NCBI GenBank assembly: GCA_947451115.1
Contig: CANFXV010000023.1
Coordinates: 1-38,760, forward strand
Direction: 5' to 3'
From: Bacteroidota bacterium
GTDB taxonomy: Bacteria > Bacteroidota > Bacteroidia > Chitinophagales > Chitinophagaceae
DNA length: 38,760 bases
The position numbers were made by a program, and so were the translations under genes. Positions 9,825-18,668 of the stretch are shown here, in pieces (position 1 is the first letter of the stretch; each line of letters begins with the position of its first letter). The notes under the pieces are model-generated. The model was not told the origin of the DNA. It saw only the letters and a list, made by a program, of their open reading frames with translations, and searched no databases.

Positions 9825-11504
9825 TTATGCCTGGTCCGTTACACATCCTTCACTTGCATCTTTAACCAACTGTGCATATTTCCATAATACACCATTGGTT
9901 GCTTTTAATACAGGTATGGGTTGTGCTGCTTTTCTTTTTGCAATCGTTGTTTCATCTACTTTTAAAGTCATGGTTCTTTTGGGTACATTCAATTCAATGA
10001 TGTCTCCATCTTCTACTAAACCAATCAATCCACCTTTGTAGGCTTCGGGGGTAATATGTCCTACCACAAATCCGTGCGTTCCTCCACTAAATCTTCCATC
10101 GGTAATCAGTGCCACCGACTTGCCTAAACCCGCACCAATAATGGCAGAAGTTGGTTTTAACATTTCAGGCATACCTGGTGCACCAACTGGTCCTACATTT
10201 TTTATCACCACTACATCACCCGCTTGTATTTTTTTAGAATTGATGCCTTCGATAAGTGCATGCTCTCCATCAAATACACGCGCTGGTCCTGTAAACATAT
10301 CTCCTTCCTTTCCAGAAATTTTTGCCACACTTCCACCCGTTGCTAAATTGCCATACATGATTTGTAAATGGCCAGTTGCTTTGATTGGATTTTCTTTTGG
10401 ATAAATTATTTTTTGTTGATCGAAATCTAAACTTGGTGCTGCTGCTAAATTTTCAGCAATCGTTTTTCCTGTGACTGTTAAACAATCTCCATGCAACCAT
10501 CCTTGTGCCAACATATATTTCATCACTGCAGGCACACCACCATACTGATGCAAGTCCTGCATTAAATATTTTCCTGATGGTTTGAAATCGGCTAAGACTG
10601 GAATTTTATCGCTGATGGTTTGAAAATCATCTTGCGTGAATGCCACACCCACACTTTTAGCCATTGCAATCATATGAAGTACTGCATTCGTGCTTCCGCC
10701 TAAAACCATGATCACCGCTACTGCATTTTCAAATGCTTTGCGTGTCATAATATCACGAGGCTTAATGTCTTTTTCTAATAATAAACGAATGGCTTTTCCT
10801 GCATCTCTACATTCTTGTTGTTTCTCTTCACTCAATGCTGGATTAGAAGAAGAATAAGGTAAACTCATGCCTAATGCTTCTATCGCAGCAGCCATGGTAT
10901 TGGCTGTATACATACCACCGCAGGCGCCAGCACCTGGACAAGCATGTTGCACAATTCCTTTGAAATCGGCATCGGACAATTGTCCTGCAATTTTTTGTCC
11001 CAAGGCTTCAAAGGCAGAAACTATATTTAAATCCTGTCCGTTGTAATGTCCTGGTGCAATAGTTCCACCATACAACATAATTGCTGGTCGATTTAATCTA
11101 CCCATCGCGATTAAAGAGCCTGGCATATTTTTATCACATCCTGGTACTGCAATGAGTGCATCATAATATTGTGCCCCACAAACAGTTTCAATACTATCAG
11201 CAATTACATCACGGCTAACCAATGAATAACGCATGCCATCCGTTCCATTACTCATGCCATCACTCACGCCAATGGTATGAAAAGTCAATCCTACTAAATC
11301 ATTTGCCCAAACGCTTTTCTTGATATTATCCGCAAGTGCATTCAAATGCATATTACAAGTATTGCCATCATAACCCATACTCACCACACCCACTTGTGCT
11401 TTGTTTAAATCCGCATCCGTCAAGCCAATGCCATAAAACATGGCTTGCGCCGCTGGTTGTGTTGGATCTAGCGTGATCGTTTTTGAATATTTATTTAGTT
11501 CCAT
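9825..11504 (-). CDS. ilvD: Dihydroxy-acid dehydratase
   Basis: Iron-sulfur enzyme dehydrating dihydroxy acids to the 2-keto acid precursors of valine and isoleucine. The 559-residue protein has the three expected cluster cysteines: C50 (DGNTCNMH), C123 (PGCDKNMPG) and C195 ([16 protein letters not shown]). The C-terminal swivelling domain includes [20 protein letters not shown] start at 11502-11504. A 72-bp gap separates it from leuB upstream, the widest break between the leu and ilv parts; I see no convincing internal promoter or terminator there. Confidence 0.97.
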   Translation of the reverse strand: MELNKYSKTITLDPTQPAAQAMFYGIGLTDADLNKAQVGVVSMGYDGNTCNMHLNALADNIKKSVWANDLVGLTFHTIGVSDGMSNGTDGMRYSLVSRDVIADSIETVCGAQYYDALIAVPGCDKNMPGSLIAMGRLNRPAIMLYGGTIAPGHYNGQDLNIVSAFEALGQKIAGQLSDADFKGIVQHACPGAGACGGMYTANTMAAAIEALGMSLPYSSSNPALSEEKQQECRDAGKAIRLLLEKDIKPRDIMTRKAFENAVAVIMVLGGSTNAVLHMIAMAKSVGVAFTQDDFQTISDKIPVLADFKPSGKYLMQDLHQYGGVPAVMKYMLAQGWLHGDCLTVTGKTIAENLAAAPSLDFDQQKIIYPKENPIKATGHLQIMYGNLATGGSVAKISGKEGDMFTGPARVFDGEHALIEGINSKKIQAGDVVVIKNVGPVGAPGMPEMLKPTSAIIGAGLGKSVALITDGRFSGGTHGFVVGHITPEAYKGGLIGLVEDGDIIELNVPKRTMTLKVDETTIAKRKAAQPIPVLKATNGVLWKYAQLVKDASEGCVTDQA

Positions 11505-11576
11505 ATTTTTTGTTCTTTAAAAAGCCATTGGTAAAATTACACCCCTTTTATCGCCTAACCTTAAGACGAATGTTTG

Positions 11577-12692
11577 TTAGATGATGGTTGACTTATGCAA
11601 TCTTTCATGATGCACATGCCCTTCTCCTGTTACTTGTTTTTCGATGTACTCACAAATCAAATCTCCAATGGCAGTGGTCGTATAACTATTCATTGGGTCA
11701 ATGTCCTTGGTCACAAAGCCACTATTCAAACACCAGGCTGCTGCATCTCTTACTAAGTTGGCTTCTTTGTTCAATCCAAAATGATCCAATAACATGGCCG
11801 ATGATAATATAGAGCCCAGTGGATTGGCAATGTCTTTGCCTTTTGCTTGTGGATAAGAACCATGAATAGGTTCAAACAAAGCAACAGTATTGCCTACAGA
11901 TGCAGAAGGCAATAAGCCCAATGAACCTGCTAGTACTGATGCCTCATCGCTGATAATATCTCCAAATAAATTTTCGGTCAAGACCACATCAAACTGTGCT
12001 GGATTTAAAATGATTTGCATGGCAGCATTGTCTACAAATAAATAATCTACCGCAACATCACTGTATTCTTTTGCAATGGCTTGCACTACTTTTCTCCATA
12101 AACGTGAGGTTTCTAAAACATTGGCTTTATCTACCAAGGTTAATTTTTTTCTTCTTTTTTGCGCATGCTTGAATGCTAAATGGGCAATGCGTTCTATTTC
12201 TGCTACAGAATAAGAACAATCGTCTTTTGCTACGGTACCATCTTCACTTAAACTTTTTGCACCAAAATAAATTCCACCAGTTAATTCTCTGTAAATCACA
12301 AAATCTACATTTTCTAAATACTTTGGTTTTAAAGGAGTCAAATGTTGCAAAGCTGCATACGTCGTGACTGGTCTAATGTTGGCAAACAATTGTAATTCTT
12401 TTCTCAATTTTAATAAGCCTTGCTCTGGTCTTACTTTGGCAGTAGGGTCATTGTCATATTTTGGATCTCCAATGGCACCAAATAAAATAGCATCACTGCT
12501 TTTACAAATGGTGATAGTTTCATCGGGCAATGGATTGCCTGTTGCATCAATCGCGCAAGCGCCCATCATTGCATGCGTATAACTAAATTCATGGTTGAAT
12601 TGTTTGGCGATGGTATCTAATACTTTGATGGATTGTTGCGTTACTTCTGGTCCAATGCCATCTCCTAATATTACCGCTATTTTCTTTTGCAT
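11577..12692 (-). CDS. leuB: 3-Isopropylmalate dehydrogenase
   Basis: NAD-dependent oxidative decarboxylation of 3-isopropylmalate to 2-oxoisocaproate precursor, the third step of leucine synthesis. The 371-residue sequence opens with KIAVILGDGIGPEVTQQ, has the arginine-rich substrate segment (LRKELQLFANIRPV), and the family signature region NLFGDIISDEASVLAGSLGLLPSAS followed by EPIHGSYPQAKGKDIANP, where the cofactor loop lies. ATG start at 12690-12692. It is 25 bp after leuD. Length and motifs are normal. Confidence 0.96.
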   Translation of the reverse strand: MQKKIAVILGDGIGPEVTQQSIKVLDTIAKQFNHEFSYTHAMMGACAIDATGNPLPDETITICKSSDAILFGAIGDPKYDNDPTAKVRPEQGLLKLRKELQLFANIRPVTTYAALQHLTPLKPKYLENVDFVIYRELTGGIYFGAKSLSEDGTVAKDDCSYSVAEIERIAHLAFKHAQKRRKKLTLVDKANVLETSRLWRKVVQAIAKEYSDVAVDYLFVDNAAMQIILNPAQFDVVLTENLFGDIISDEASVLAGSLGLLPSASVGNTVALFEPIHGSYPQAKGKDIANPLGSILSSAMLLDHFGLNKEANLVRDAAAWCLNSGFVTKDIDPMNSYTTTAIGDLICEYIEKQVTGEGHVHHERLHKSTII

Positions 12693-12717
12693 ATCCTTAC
12701 TAATTAATTCTTTCTAA

Positions 12718-13305
12718 TTATTGTTGATTCACTTTTTCGTAAGCCTCTATTTCTTCTTTCATACTTAATAAATAATCAATATCATCATACCCATTTAACA
12801 AACATGTTTTTTTATAGGCATTGATCTCGAATTTTTGAGTAGACCCTGTAGCATCAATGGTAATGCTTTGTGCTGCTAGGTCAATACTTAAAGTAGCTTC
12901 GGCACCTAAAGCAAATATTTCTTGTAAAAAAGCATCTGTCACCGTTACAGGCAATACCCCATTGTTCAAGGCATTATTTTTAAAGATGTCTGCGAAGAAA
13001 CTAGACACCACTACTTTAAAGCCATAATCCTGTAGGCTCCATGCAGCATGTTCACGAGAAGATCCACAGCCAAAATTTTTAGCCGCCACTAAGATTTCTC
13101 CTGCATATTGTTTTTGATTCAAAACAAAATCGGCCTTGGGTTTTGTTTCATCATCATTTTCATATCTCCAATCTCTAAATAAGTTTTTTCCAAAACCATC
13201 TTTAGTAGTCGCTTTTAAAAAACGTGCAGGTATGATTTGATCCGTGTCTACATTTTCGATGCGTAGCGGAATAAACCTACTTGTTATTTTTTGTAATGAT
13301 TGCAT
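12718..13305 (-). CDS. leuD: 3-Isopropylmalate dehydratase small subunit
   Basis: The small, swivelling subunit of isopropylmalate isomerase; pairs with LeuC. The 195-residue protein shows the family blocks [14 protein letters not shown] (about 19-32) and [24 protein letters not shown], the latter carrying the conserved SSREHA substrate-contact segment, then [23 protein letters not shown] start at 13303-13305. It is 20 bp after leuC, so the two subunits are almost certainly co-translated from one message. Confidence 0.97.
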   Translation of the reverse strand: MQSLQKITSRFIPLRIENVDTDQIIPARFLKATTKDGFGKNLFRDWRYENDDETKPKADFVLNQKQYAGEILVAAKNFGCGSSREHAAWSLQDYGFKVVVSSFFADIFKNNALNNGVLPVTVTDAFLQEIFALGAEATLSIDLAAQSITIDATGSTQKFEINAYKKTCLLNGYDDIDYLLSMKEEIEAYEKVNQQ

Positions 13306-13325
13306 ACTATAATTATTTCTCTACT

Positions 13326-14729
13326 TTAATTTAAAATTTCTCTGATGTCCGTAATTTTCCCAGTCAACAAAGCAGCAGCTGCTGTTAATGGGCTTGCTAG
13401 TAATGTTCTTGCACCCGCTCCTTGTCGTCCTTCAAAATTTCTATTGCTGGTACTAATACAATATTCACCTGCTGGAATTTTATCTTCGTTCATTCCTAAA
13501 CAAGCACTGCATCCCGCTTGTCTTATTTCCACCCCTGCGGCTTCAAATATTTTATCCAACCCTTCTAGTTTGATTTGTTTGGCTACTTCTTGTGAGCCAG
13601 GAACAATCAATGTTTGAATGCTTGGATGTTTTTGTTTGCCTTTGATAATACTGGCGACCAATCTAAAATCTTCGATACGAGAATTGGTACAAGAGCCAAT
13701 GAACACATGTTGTACAGGCATGCCCAATAAAGTTTGTCCAGCCGTTAAACCCATATATTTTAATGCCTTCTCATAATTTTGTTTTTCAGTGGCATCGGTA
13801 AAACTTTCAATGGTAGGTAATTTTCCTTGCACAGATAAGCCCATGCCTGGATTGGTTCCGTAGGTAATCATTGGATCGATGTCTTCGGCTTTGATATTGA
13901 TTTCTAGGTCAAATTTGGCATCAGCATCCGTATACAATTCTTTCCAAGCTGCTAATTTTTTATCCCAGTCTGCGCCCTTGGGTGCAAACAATCTTCCTTG
14001 TATATAATCAAAAGTAGTTTGATCTGGCGCAATCATACCGCCTCGCGCACCCATCTCAATACTCATATTACAAATGGTCATACGCGCTTCCATACTTAAG
14101 GCACGAATGGCTGATCCTGCATATTCTACAAAATAACCTGTTGCACCACTGGCAGAAATTTGCGCAATGATGTATAAAATAATGTCTTTGGACACCACAC
14201 CCTTTTTTAATTCACCATCAATATTGATGCGCATTAGTTTGGGTTTGCTTTGCATAACGCATTGTGCTGCAAAAACCATTTCTACTTCGCTGGTACCAAT
14301 ACCAAAAGCAATGGACCCAAAGGCACCATGGGTAGACGTATGACTGTCGCCACATACAATGGTCATGCCAGGTTGCGTAATACCTAATTCTGGTCCAATC
14401 ACATGCACAATGCCTTGGTTAGGATGTCCTAATCCATACAATTCAACACCATGCTTTTTACAATTAGCTATTAAAGTATCTACTTGAAATTTTGACAAAG
14501 CATCCTTGATTGGTAATTCTTGATGCAGGGTAGGTACATTGTGATCTGCGGTAGCCACAATTTGTTGGGGTCTAAATAACCTAGCACCTCTTTTTTCAAT
14601 CCCAGTAAAAGCTTGTGGACTAGTTACTTCATGAATCAAATGCTTATCAATATAAACTACCGAAGGACCATCTTCAATGATCTTGACCACATGCTTATCC
14701 CAAATTTTATCAAATATTGTATGTCCCAT
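13326..14729 (-). CDS. leuC: 3-Isopropylmalate dehydratase large subunit
   Basis: Aconitase-family subunit carrying the [4Fe-4S] cluster; isomerises 2-isopropylmalate to 3-isopropylmalate with LeuD. The open frame extends two codons further to a TTG at 14733-14735, but the ATG at 14727-14729 gives [15 protein letters not shown], which fits the usual LeuC start, so I chose 467 residues. Cluster cysteines are C347 (GSCTNSR) and C407/C410 ([12 protein letters not shown]); the active-site block [22 protein letters not shown] lies near 128-149. It is 20 bp after leuA and 20 bp before leuD. Confidence 0.96.
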   Translation of the reverse strand: MGHTIFDKIWDKHVVKIIEDGPSVVYIDKHLIHEVTSPQAFTGIEKRGARLFRPQQIVATADHNVPTLHQELPIKDALSKFQVDTLIANCKKHGVELYGLGHPNQGIVHVIGPELGITQPGMTIVCGDSHTSTHGAFGSIAFGIGTSEVEMVFAAQCVMQSKPKLMRINIDGELKKGVVSKDIILYIIAQISASGATGYFVEYAGSAIRALSMEARMTICNMSIEMGARGGMIAPDQTTFDYIQGRLFAPKGADWDKKLAAWKELYTDADAKFDLEINIKAEDIDPMITYGTNPGMGLSVQGKLPTIESFTDATEKQNYEKALKYMGLTAGQTLLGMPVQHVFIGSCTNSRIEDFRLVASIIKGKQKHPSIQTLIVPGSQEVAKQIKLEGLDKIFEAAGVEIRQAGCSACLGMNEDKIPAGEYCISTSNRNFEGRQGAGARTLLASPLTAAAALLTGKITDIREILN

Positions 14730-14749
14730 TGTCAACTTTTATTTTGCTT

Positions 14750-15913
14750 TTATTTATTATACGCTGCTGCCATGGCTTGTAAATCTTCCTCTTTTACTTC
14801 TTTCTTTTGATCGGCGATTTGTAAAAAACTTGGATACAAAATATCAATATCATTTCTTGTATATTGATAGCCTAATTTTTGCAAACGATGCGCCAGTGCA
14901 CTTCTTCCACTACGTGCGGTCAAAACTATTTTACTATCTTCTGCACCTACTTCTGCAGGATTAATGATCTCATAAGTTTGTGCTTCTTTTAAAAATCCAT
15001 CCTGATGAATGCCTGAGGAATGTGAAAATGCATTGGCGCCCACAATAGCTTTATTGGGTTGTACCGCCATTCTCATAATTTCAGAAACCTCATGGCTGAT
15101 GGGGTTTAATAATTTTGGATTGATATTAGTATAATAACCTAAATCTTTGTGTTGATTCAATACCATCACTACTTCTTCAAGCGCTGTATTACCAGCTCTT
15201 TCTCCTAGTCCGTTGATGGTACATTCTATTTGTCTTGCACCTCCCATCACACCTGCAATGGAATTCGCCGTAGCCAATCCTAAATCGTTGTGACAATGAC
15301 AAGATAAAATTGCTTTTTCGATACCTGCCACATGATTGGATAAGTATTCCATTTTGGCTTGGTATTGATAAGGCAAACAATAACCTGTGGTATCAGGAAT
15401 ATTTAAAGTAGTGGCTCCCGCTTTAACCACTGCTTCTATGACTCTTGCTAAAAATTCATTCTCTGTTCTTCCTGCATCTTCTGCATAAAATTCTACATCA
15501 TCTGTAAAATTGCGCGCCAACTTTACAGCAGCAGTTGCGCGTTCTATAATTTCTTCTCTAGTGGAATTGAATTTGTATTTGATGTGCAAATCGGAAGTGC
15601 CAATGCCGGTATGTATTCTAAAACGCTTGGCTGGTTTTAAGGCAGCCGCTGCCACTTCAATATCATTTTGTACGGCACGTGATAAACCACAGACCACTGT
15701 ATTTTTTAATGTTTTGGCAATTTGATTCACCGACTCAAAATCGCCGGGACTTGAAACAGGAAATCCAGCTTCTAAAATGTCCACGCCCAGTTCTTCCAAA
15801 CGCACGGCCAATTCCAATTTTTCTTTGGTGTTTAATTTACAGCCTGGTACTTGTTCTCCGTCTCTTAGGGTAGTATCAAAAATGAATACTTTTTGGCGCT
15901 TGTTCTGACTCAT
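14750..15913 (-). CDS. leuA: 2-Isopropylmalate synthase, short form without regulatory domain
   Basis: Condenses 2-oxoisovalerate with acetyl-CoA, the committed step of leucine synthesis. The catalytic barrel begins with [13 protein letters not shown] (metal/substrate residues D13, R17) and includes the metal-binding HxH in [15 protein letters not shown] and the [14 protein letters not shown] block. The protein has only 387 residues and stops after the linker subdomains ([10 protein letters not shown]...[15 protein letters not shown]). The C-terminal LeuA dimer/allosteric domain found in roughly 500-residue enzymes, which binds leucine, is absent. Homocitrate or citramalate synthases are related alternatives, but the position at the head of leuACDB argues for isopropylmalate synthase. 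It is the first gene of the twelve-gene cluster. Confidence 0.93.
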   Translation of the reverse strand: MSQNKRQKVFIFDTTLRDGEQVPGCKLNTKEKLELAVRLEELGVDILEAGFPVSSPGDFESVNQIAKTLKNTVVCGLSRAVQNDIEVAAAALKPAKRFRIHTGIGTSDLHIKYKFNSTREEIIERATAAVKLARNFTDDVEFYAEDAGRTENEFLARVIEAVVKAGATTLNIPDTTGYCLPYQYQAKMEYLSNHVAGIEKAILSCHCHNDLGLATANSIAGVMGGARQIECTINGLGERAGNTALEEVVMVLNQHKDLGYYTNINPKLLNPISHEVSEIMRMAVQPNKAIVGANAFSHSSGIHQDGFLKEAQTYEIINPAEVGAEDSKIVLTARSGRSALAHRLQKLGYQYTRNDIDILYPSFLQIADQKKEVKEEDLQAMAAAYNK

Positions 15914-15915
15914 CG

Positions 15916-15984
15916 TTACACTTTTATTTTGTTACAGATTCCATGCCTTTTGACTCGTTTTTGGAGGAAACGATCTGCAAGCAT
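15916..15984 (-). other. Possible 22-codon upstream ORF in the leuA leader
   Basis: An ATG at 15982-15984 opens a 22-codon frame ([22 protein letters not shown]) whose TAA ends two bases before the leuA ATG, a spacing that would allow translational coupling. Six of 22 residues are Leu, Ile or Val, including CTT and CTC leucine codons in a genome that favours TTA/TTG. A frame this short can easily occur by chance and no ribosome site is evident. Confidence 0.25.
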
Positions 15985-16011
15985 CTTATTGATTATGAAC
16001 CTTTTACAGAT

Positions 16012-16035
16012 AAAAAACGGGCTTATGGCCCGTTT
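16012..16035 (-). promoter_or_regulatory. Hairpin with U-run in the leuA leader (attenuator, 5' stem or operator)
   Basis: On the minus strand an 8-bp perfect stem (AAACGGGC/GCCCGTTT, 16015-16035) with a 5-nt loop runs into six T (16012-16017). That is terminator-shaped and points towards leuA, about 100 bp upstream of its start. No minus-strand gene lies upstream to terminate, because the neighbouring gene is divergent, so an attenuator is one reading. If the candidate promoter at 16042-16072 is real, the hairpin would instead form the extreme 5' end of the mRNA, and a stabilising stem or DNA operator becomes more likely. Confidence 0.5.
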
Positions 16036-16041
16036 ATTGCC

Positions 16042-16072
16042 CAAATTTAGCCCAATTCACAAGTAATTCACA
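16042..16072 (-). promoter_or_regulatory. Candidate promoter for the leu-ilv-thr cluster
   Basis: On the minus strand TAAATTTG (16042-16049) matches the Bacteroidota -7 element TANNTTTG at every fixed position. The 4-mer 19 nt upstream (16069-16072) is TGTG, one mismatch from TTTG. This would start transcription around 16035-16038 and leave a leader of about 120 nt before leuA. It is a motif match only. Confidence 0.4.
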
Positions 16073-16161
16073 TTATTTTTATAGTTATTTTACATTGTGT
16101 AATTGCGGTAGAATTAGATTAAACAATTGATAATCAATAACTTGTATACAAATTAGCTACG

Positions 16162-17730
16162 ATGCCCAACCTGAGTACGGAGGTCCTGTTTATTTTAGTT
16201 AAATCCCTGGAAAGGGCCGAAAAACGCAACTTCAAATTGTATGTGAAGCGTAATTCTGCGTCTGCCGACTTAAAAATCATTCAGCTTTTTGATGCTTTGG
16301 ACAAAATGAAGGAGTACGATGAGGAGGAATTGTTACGCAAAAACGAGGCCATTCAAAAACAACAACTGTCCAATTTAAAGGCACATTTGTACGATCAAAT
16401 TTTATCAAGTTTAAGAATTGTAAAGCAAAGTGAAAACATCGATTTGCAAATTCACGAGCAATTGGACCATGCAAAAATTTTATACAACAAGGGCTTGTAC
16501 CTGCAAAGCCTTCGTTTATTAGAAAAAATAAAAGCACTCACCAAGCATAACAATCAGGTGACCTATTTATTACAAGTATTGTTCTTAGAAAAAAAGATTG
16601 AGTCCTTGCACATTACAAGAAGTATGCAAGATCGTGCGCAACAATTAAGTGAAGAAATAGATGAAGCCAATAATCGTTTAGAACAAATAGCCAAAGTTTC
16701 TAATCTATCATTGCAATTGTATGGTTGGTACATTCAACATGGTCATGCACGCAACAATGAAGACAGGCTTGCTTTAGATACATTGATGCAGGCGCCTGTT
16801 TTAGAACAAGTAAAAACTTCTAAAGGTTTTTATGAACGCTTGTACCGTTATCAATGTCATTGTTGGTATGGTTTTATTACACAAGATTTTTTAATGCATT
16901 ATAGGTACGCGCAAAAATGGGTAGACTTATTTGAGCAAGAAGAAAACATGAAAGTAAATGAGACCGCTGTGTACATTAAAGGTTTACACAATTTAATTAG
17001 TGCTCATTTTGATTTAAGAAATTTTCAAAAGTTCAATGATACTATTTTAATTTTAGAAAATTACAGCAATACCCCCATTGTATTAAACAATAAAAACAAT
17101 TTAATACAAAGCTTTATTTACTTATACATTGCTAAGATTAATAAGCATTTTTTAGAAGGTAGTTTTAGTGAAGGGTTGGCCATGATACCCACGATGGAAG
17201 CGAAGTTGAAGGAAATTGAATTGTATTTAGACAGCCATCGAGTTTTGGTATTTTATTATAAAATGGCTTGCTTGTACTTTGGAGCTGGAAAGCCAGCCAA
17301 GGCCATTGATTACTTGAATCGCATTATCAATTGGAAATTAAATTTGAGAGACGATTTACAATGTTATGCGCGACTACTACATTTGATTGCACATTATGAA
17401 CTAGGCAATATGGAACTGGTGAACTACTTATCAAAATCGGTGTACCGATTTATGTATAAGATGAAAAACTTAAGTACAGTAGAGGAAGTTTTATTTAACT
17501 TTTTAAGAACATCCATTCAAAGTGGCGGAGAAGCCAATAGCTTATTAGCCAATAAAGCCACCATTAAAAAGTCTTTTGCAAATTTACTAGCCACCCTTGA
17601 ACCCCTTGCCCACAATAAGCTAGAGAGCAGGGCATTTATGTACTTAGACATAATTTCTTGGTTGGAAAGTAAAATTCAAGAAAAAGAGGTGCAGACTATT
17701 ATCAAAGAAAAATTTGAATTACAACAATAA
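16162..17730 (+). CDS. Conserved helical protein of unknown function (522 aa)
   Basis: I do not recognise a named family. The protein has no signal peptide or membrane segment and reads as almost wholly alpha-helical, with repeated amphipathic pairs such as ILYNKGLYLQSLRLLEKIKALTKH (about 109-132) and ACLYFGAGKPAKAIDYLNRII (about 370-390), the latter close to a tetratricopeptide (TPR)-like unit. The opening STEVLFILVKSLERAEKRNFKLYVKRN is lysine/arginine-rich and could contact nucleic acid or ribosome, but that is a guess. Similar proteins occur in other Bacteroidota, from memory. It is divergent from leuA across 248 bp and converges on the cyanophycinase-like gene with 6 bp between stops. ATG start at 16162. 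Confidence 0.85.
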   Translation: MPNLSTEVLFILVKSLERAEKRNFKLYVKRNSASADLKIIQLFDALDKMKEYDEEELLRKNEAIQKQQLSNLKAHLYDQILSSLRIVKQSENIDLQIHEQLDHAKILYNKGLYLQSLRLLEKIKALTKHNNQVTYLLQVLFLEKKIESLHITRSMQDRAQQLSEEIDEANNRLEQIAKVSNLSLQLYGWYIQHGHARNNEDRLALDTLMQAPVLEQVKTSKGFYERLYRYQCHCWYGFITQDFLMHYRYAQKWVDLFEQEENMKVNETAVYIKGLHNLISAHFDLRNFQKFNDTILILENYSNTPIVLNNKNNLIQSFIYLYIAKINKHFLEGSFSEGLAMIPTMEAKLKEIELYLDSHRVLVFYYKMACLYFGAGKPAKAIDYLNRIINWKLNLRDDLQCYARLLHLIAHYELGNMELVNYLSKSVYRFMYKMKNLSTVEEVLFNFLRTSIQSGGEANSLLANKATIKKSFANLLATLEPLAHNKLESRAFMYLDIISWLESKIQEKEVQTIIKEKFELQQ

Positions 17731-17736
17731 AATAAA

Positions 17737-18618
17737 TTAGTCTCCTGTTGTAGTTGAAGCTGTTATTTTTCTGGTCACTAAATTAAATGTTTCACCAGAA
17801 GACATCATCTTAAAAGGTTTCACCACACGACCCCATTGTTTTTTTTGAATTTTCCAATCTTCAGGGTCATAAATCATTGCATAAGAAGGCCCCCATATTT
17901 TAAATTTACCGGCTTCCACCATCATGGCCGTAGATTCATCTAAACCCACCCCTAAAGTATTTGGATTGTTTTCAATCACGGGAATTAAATCAAATTGACG
18001 ATTACGTGCTAGTACATGTTGGTCGATGGCGGTATTTTGCATAAATGAAAACGCAGGTTGAAAAGTATAAGGCTTGGTTAAATCTTTTCTGGCGTCCCCT
18101 CCAATCAATAAAGAGCCCATGATAGTAGCGCCCGCTGAAGTACCCATGATGACGCCACCTCTGTCTAACAATGCTATAAATTCATCATACAATTTTGTGC
18201 CTCCATAAGCGGCTGCAATTAAATCTTGGTCACCTCCACCAAAAAATAAGCCCTTGGCTTGTCGCATTAGCGCAATATTTTTAGGAGCATCCGCTTCCTT
18301 TTTATTACGTGTATGTATGGTGGCTAAATTGGTAAATCCTCGACTACTAAATTTTAAAAGATGTTCTCCTTTTTGAATAAAGTCTTCATCCTCGGTGGCT
18401 GTGGGGATATAAACAACAAGCTGATCTTTACCTCCACAGTCATTGGCAAAAAAGGTAAATAAGGAATCGGGAATGCTGCCACCTCCGATGATGATTAATT
18501 TTCCTTTTGAATTAAAAAATGGATTGATCGTTTTAGTCGTATTGCTTTGTGCCAGTGATTGGAAACCAATCAATAATAAAAACAGTAAATAAGATAAACA
18601 CTTCGTCGAACTGACCAT
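17737..18618 (-). CDS. Exported cyanophycinase-like peptidase (S51 family)
   Basis: Cyanophycinases are serine peptidases that cut beta-Asp-Arg dipeptides from cyanophycin, a storage polymer. The 293-residue protein has the S51 hallmarks: FFGGGDQDLI, nucleophile S161 in GTSAGATIMG, then DQHVLARNR (H201) and GVGLDEST (E228), the spacing seen in cyanophycinases rather than in shorter dipeptidase E. An N-terminal signal peptide (hydrophobic LSYLLFLLLIGFQSLAQ, likely cut after AQ) sends it out of the cytoplasm, which suits scavenging of external polymer; no cyanophycin synthetase is in the window. It lies 50 bp after the acyl-CoA synthetase gene on the same strand and may share its transcript. 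Confidence 0.85.
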   Translation of the reverse strand: MVSSTKCLSYLLFLLLIGFQSLAQSNTTKTINPFFNSKGKLIIIGGGSIPDSLFTFFANDCGGKDQLVVYIPTATEDEDFIQKGEHLLKFSSRGFTNLATIHTRNKKEADAPKNIALMRQAKGLFFGGGDQDLIAAAYGGTKLYDEFIALLDRGGVIMGTSAGATIMGSLLIGGDARKDLTKPYTFQPAFSFMQNTAIDQHVLARNRQFDLIPVIENNPNTLGVGLDESTAMMVEAGKFKIWGPSYAMIYDPEDWKIQKKQWGRVVKPFKMMSSGETFNLVTRKITASTTTGD

Positions 18619-18668
18619 GAATTTTTATGTCTAATAAGTGGCTAAAATTTGCGTCGTCTTTGATGCAA

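Noticed and set aside
14730..14735. TTG start for leuC two codons upstream
   Set aside because: The ATG at 14727-14729 gives the usual LeuC N-terminus, and TTG starts are uncommon; no ribosome site favours the longer form.
16081..16140. Leu/Ile-rich reading frame on the minus strand as a leader peptide before the hairpin
   Set aside because: It contains several CTA, ATT and TTA codons but lacks an ATG or GTG start, and a TTG start would be the only option. It also lies upstream of the best promoter candidate.
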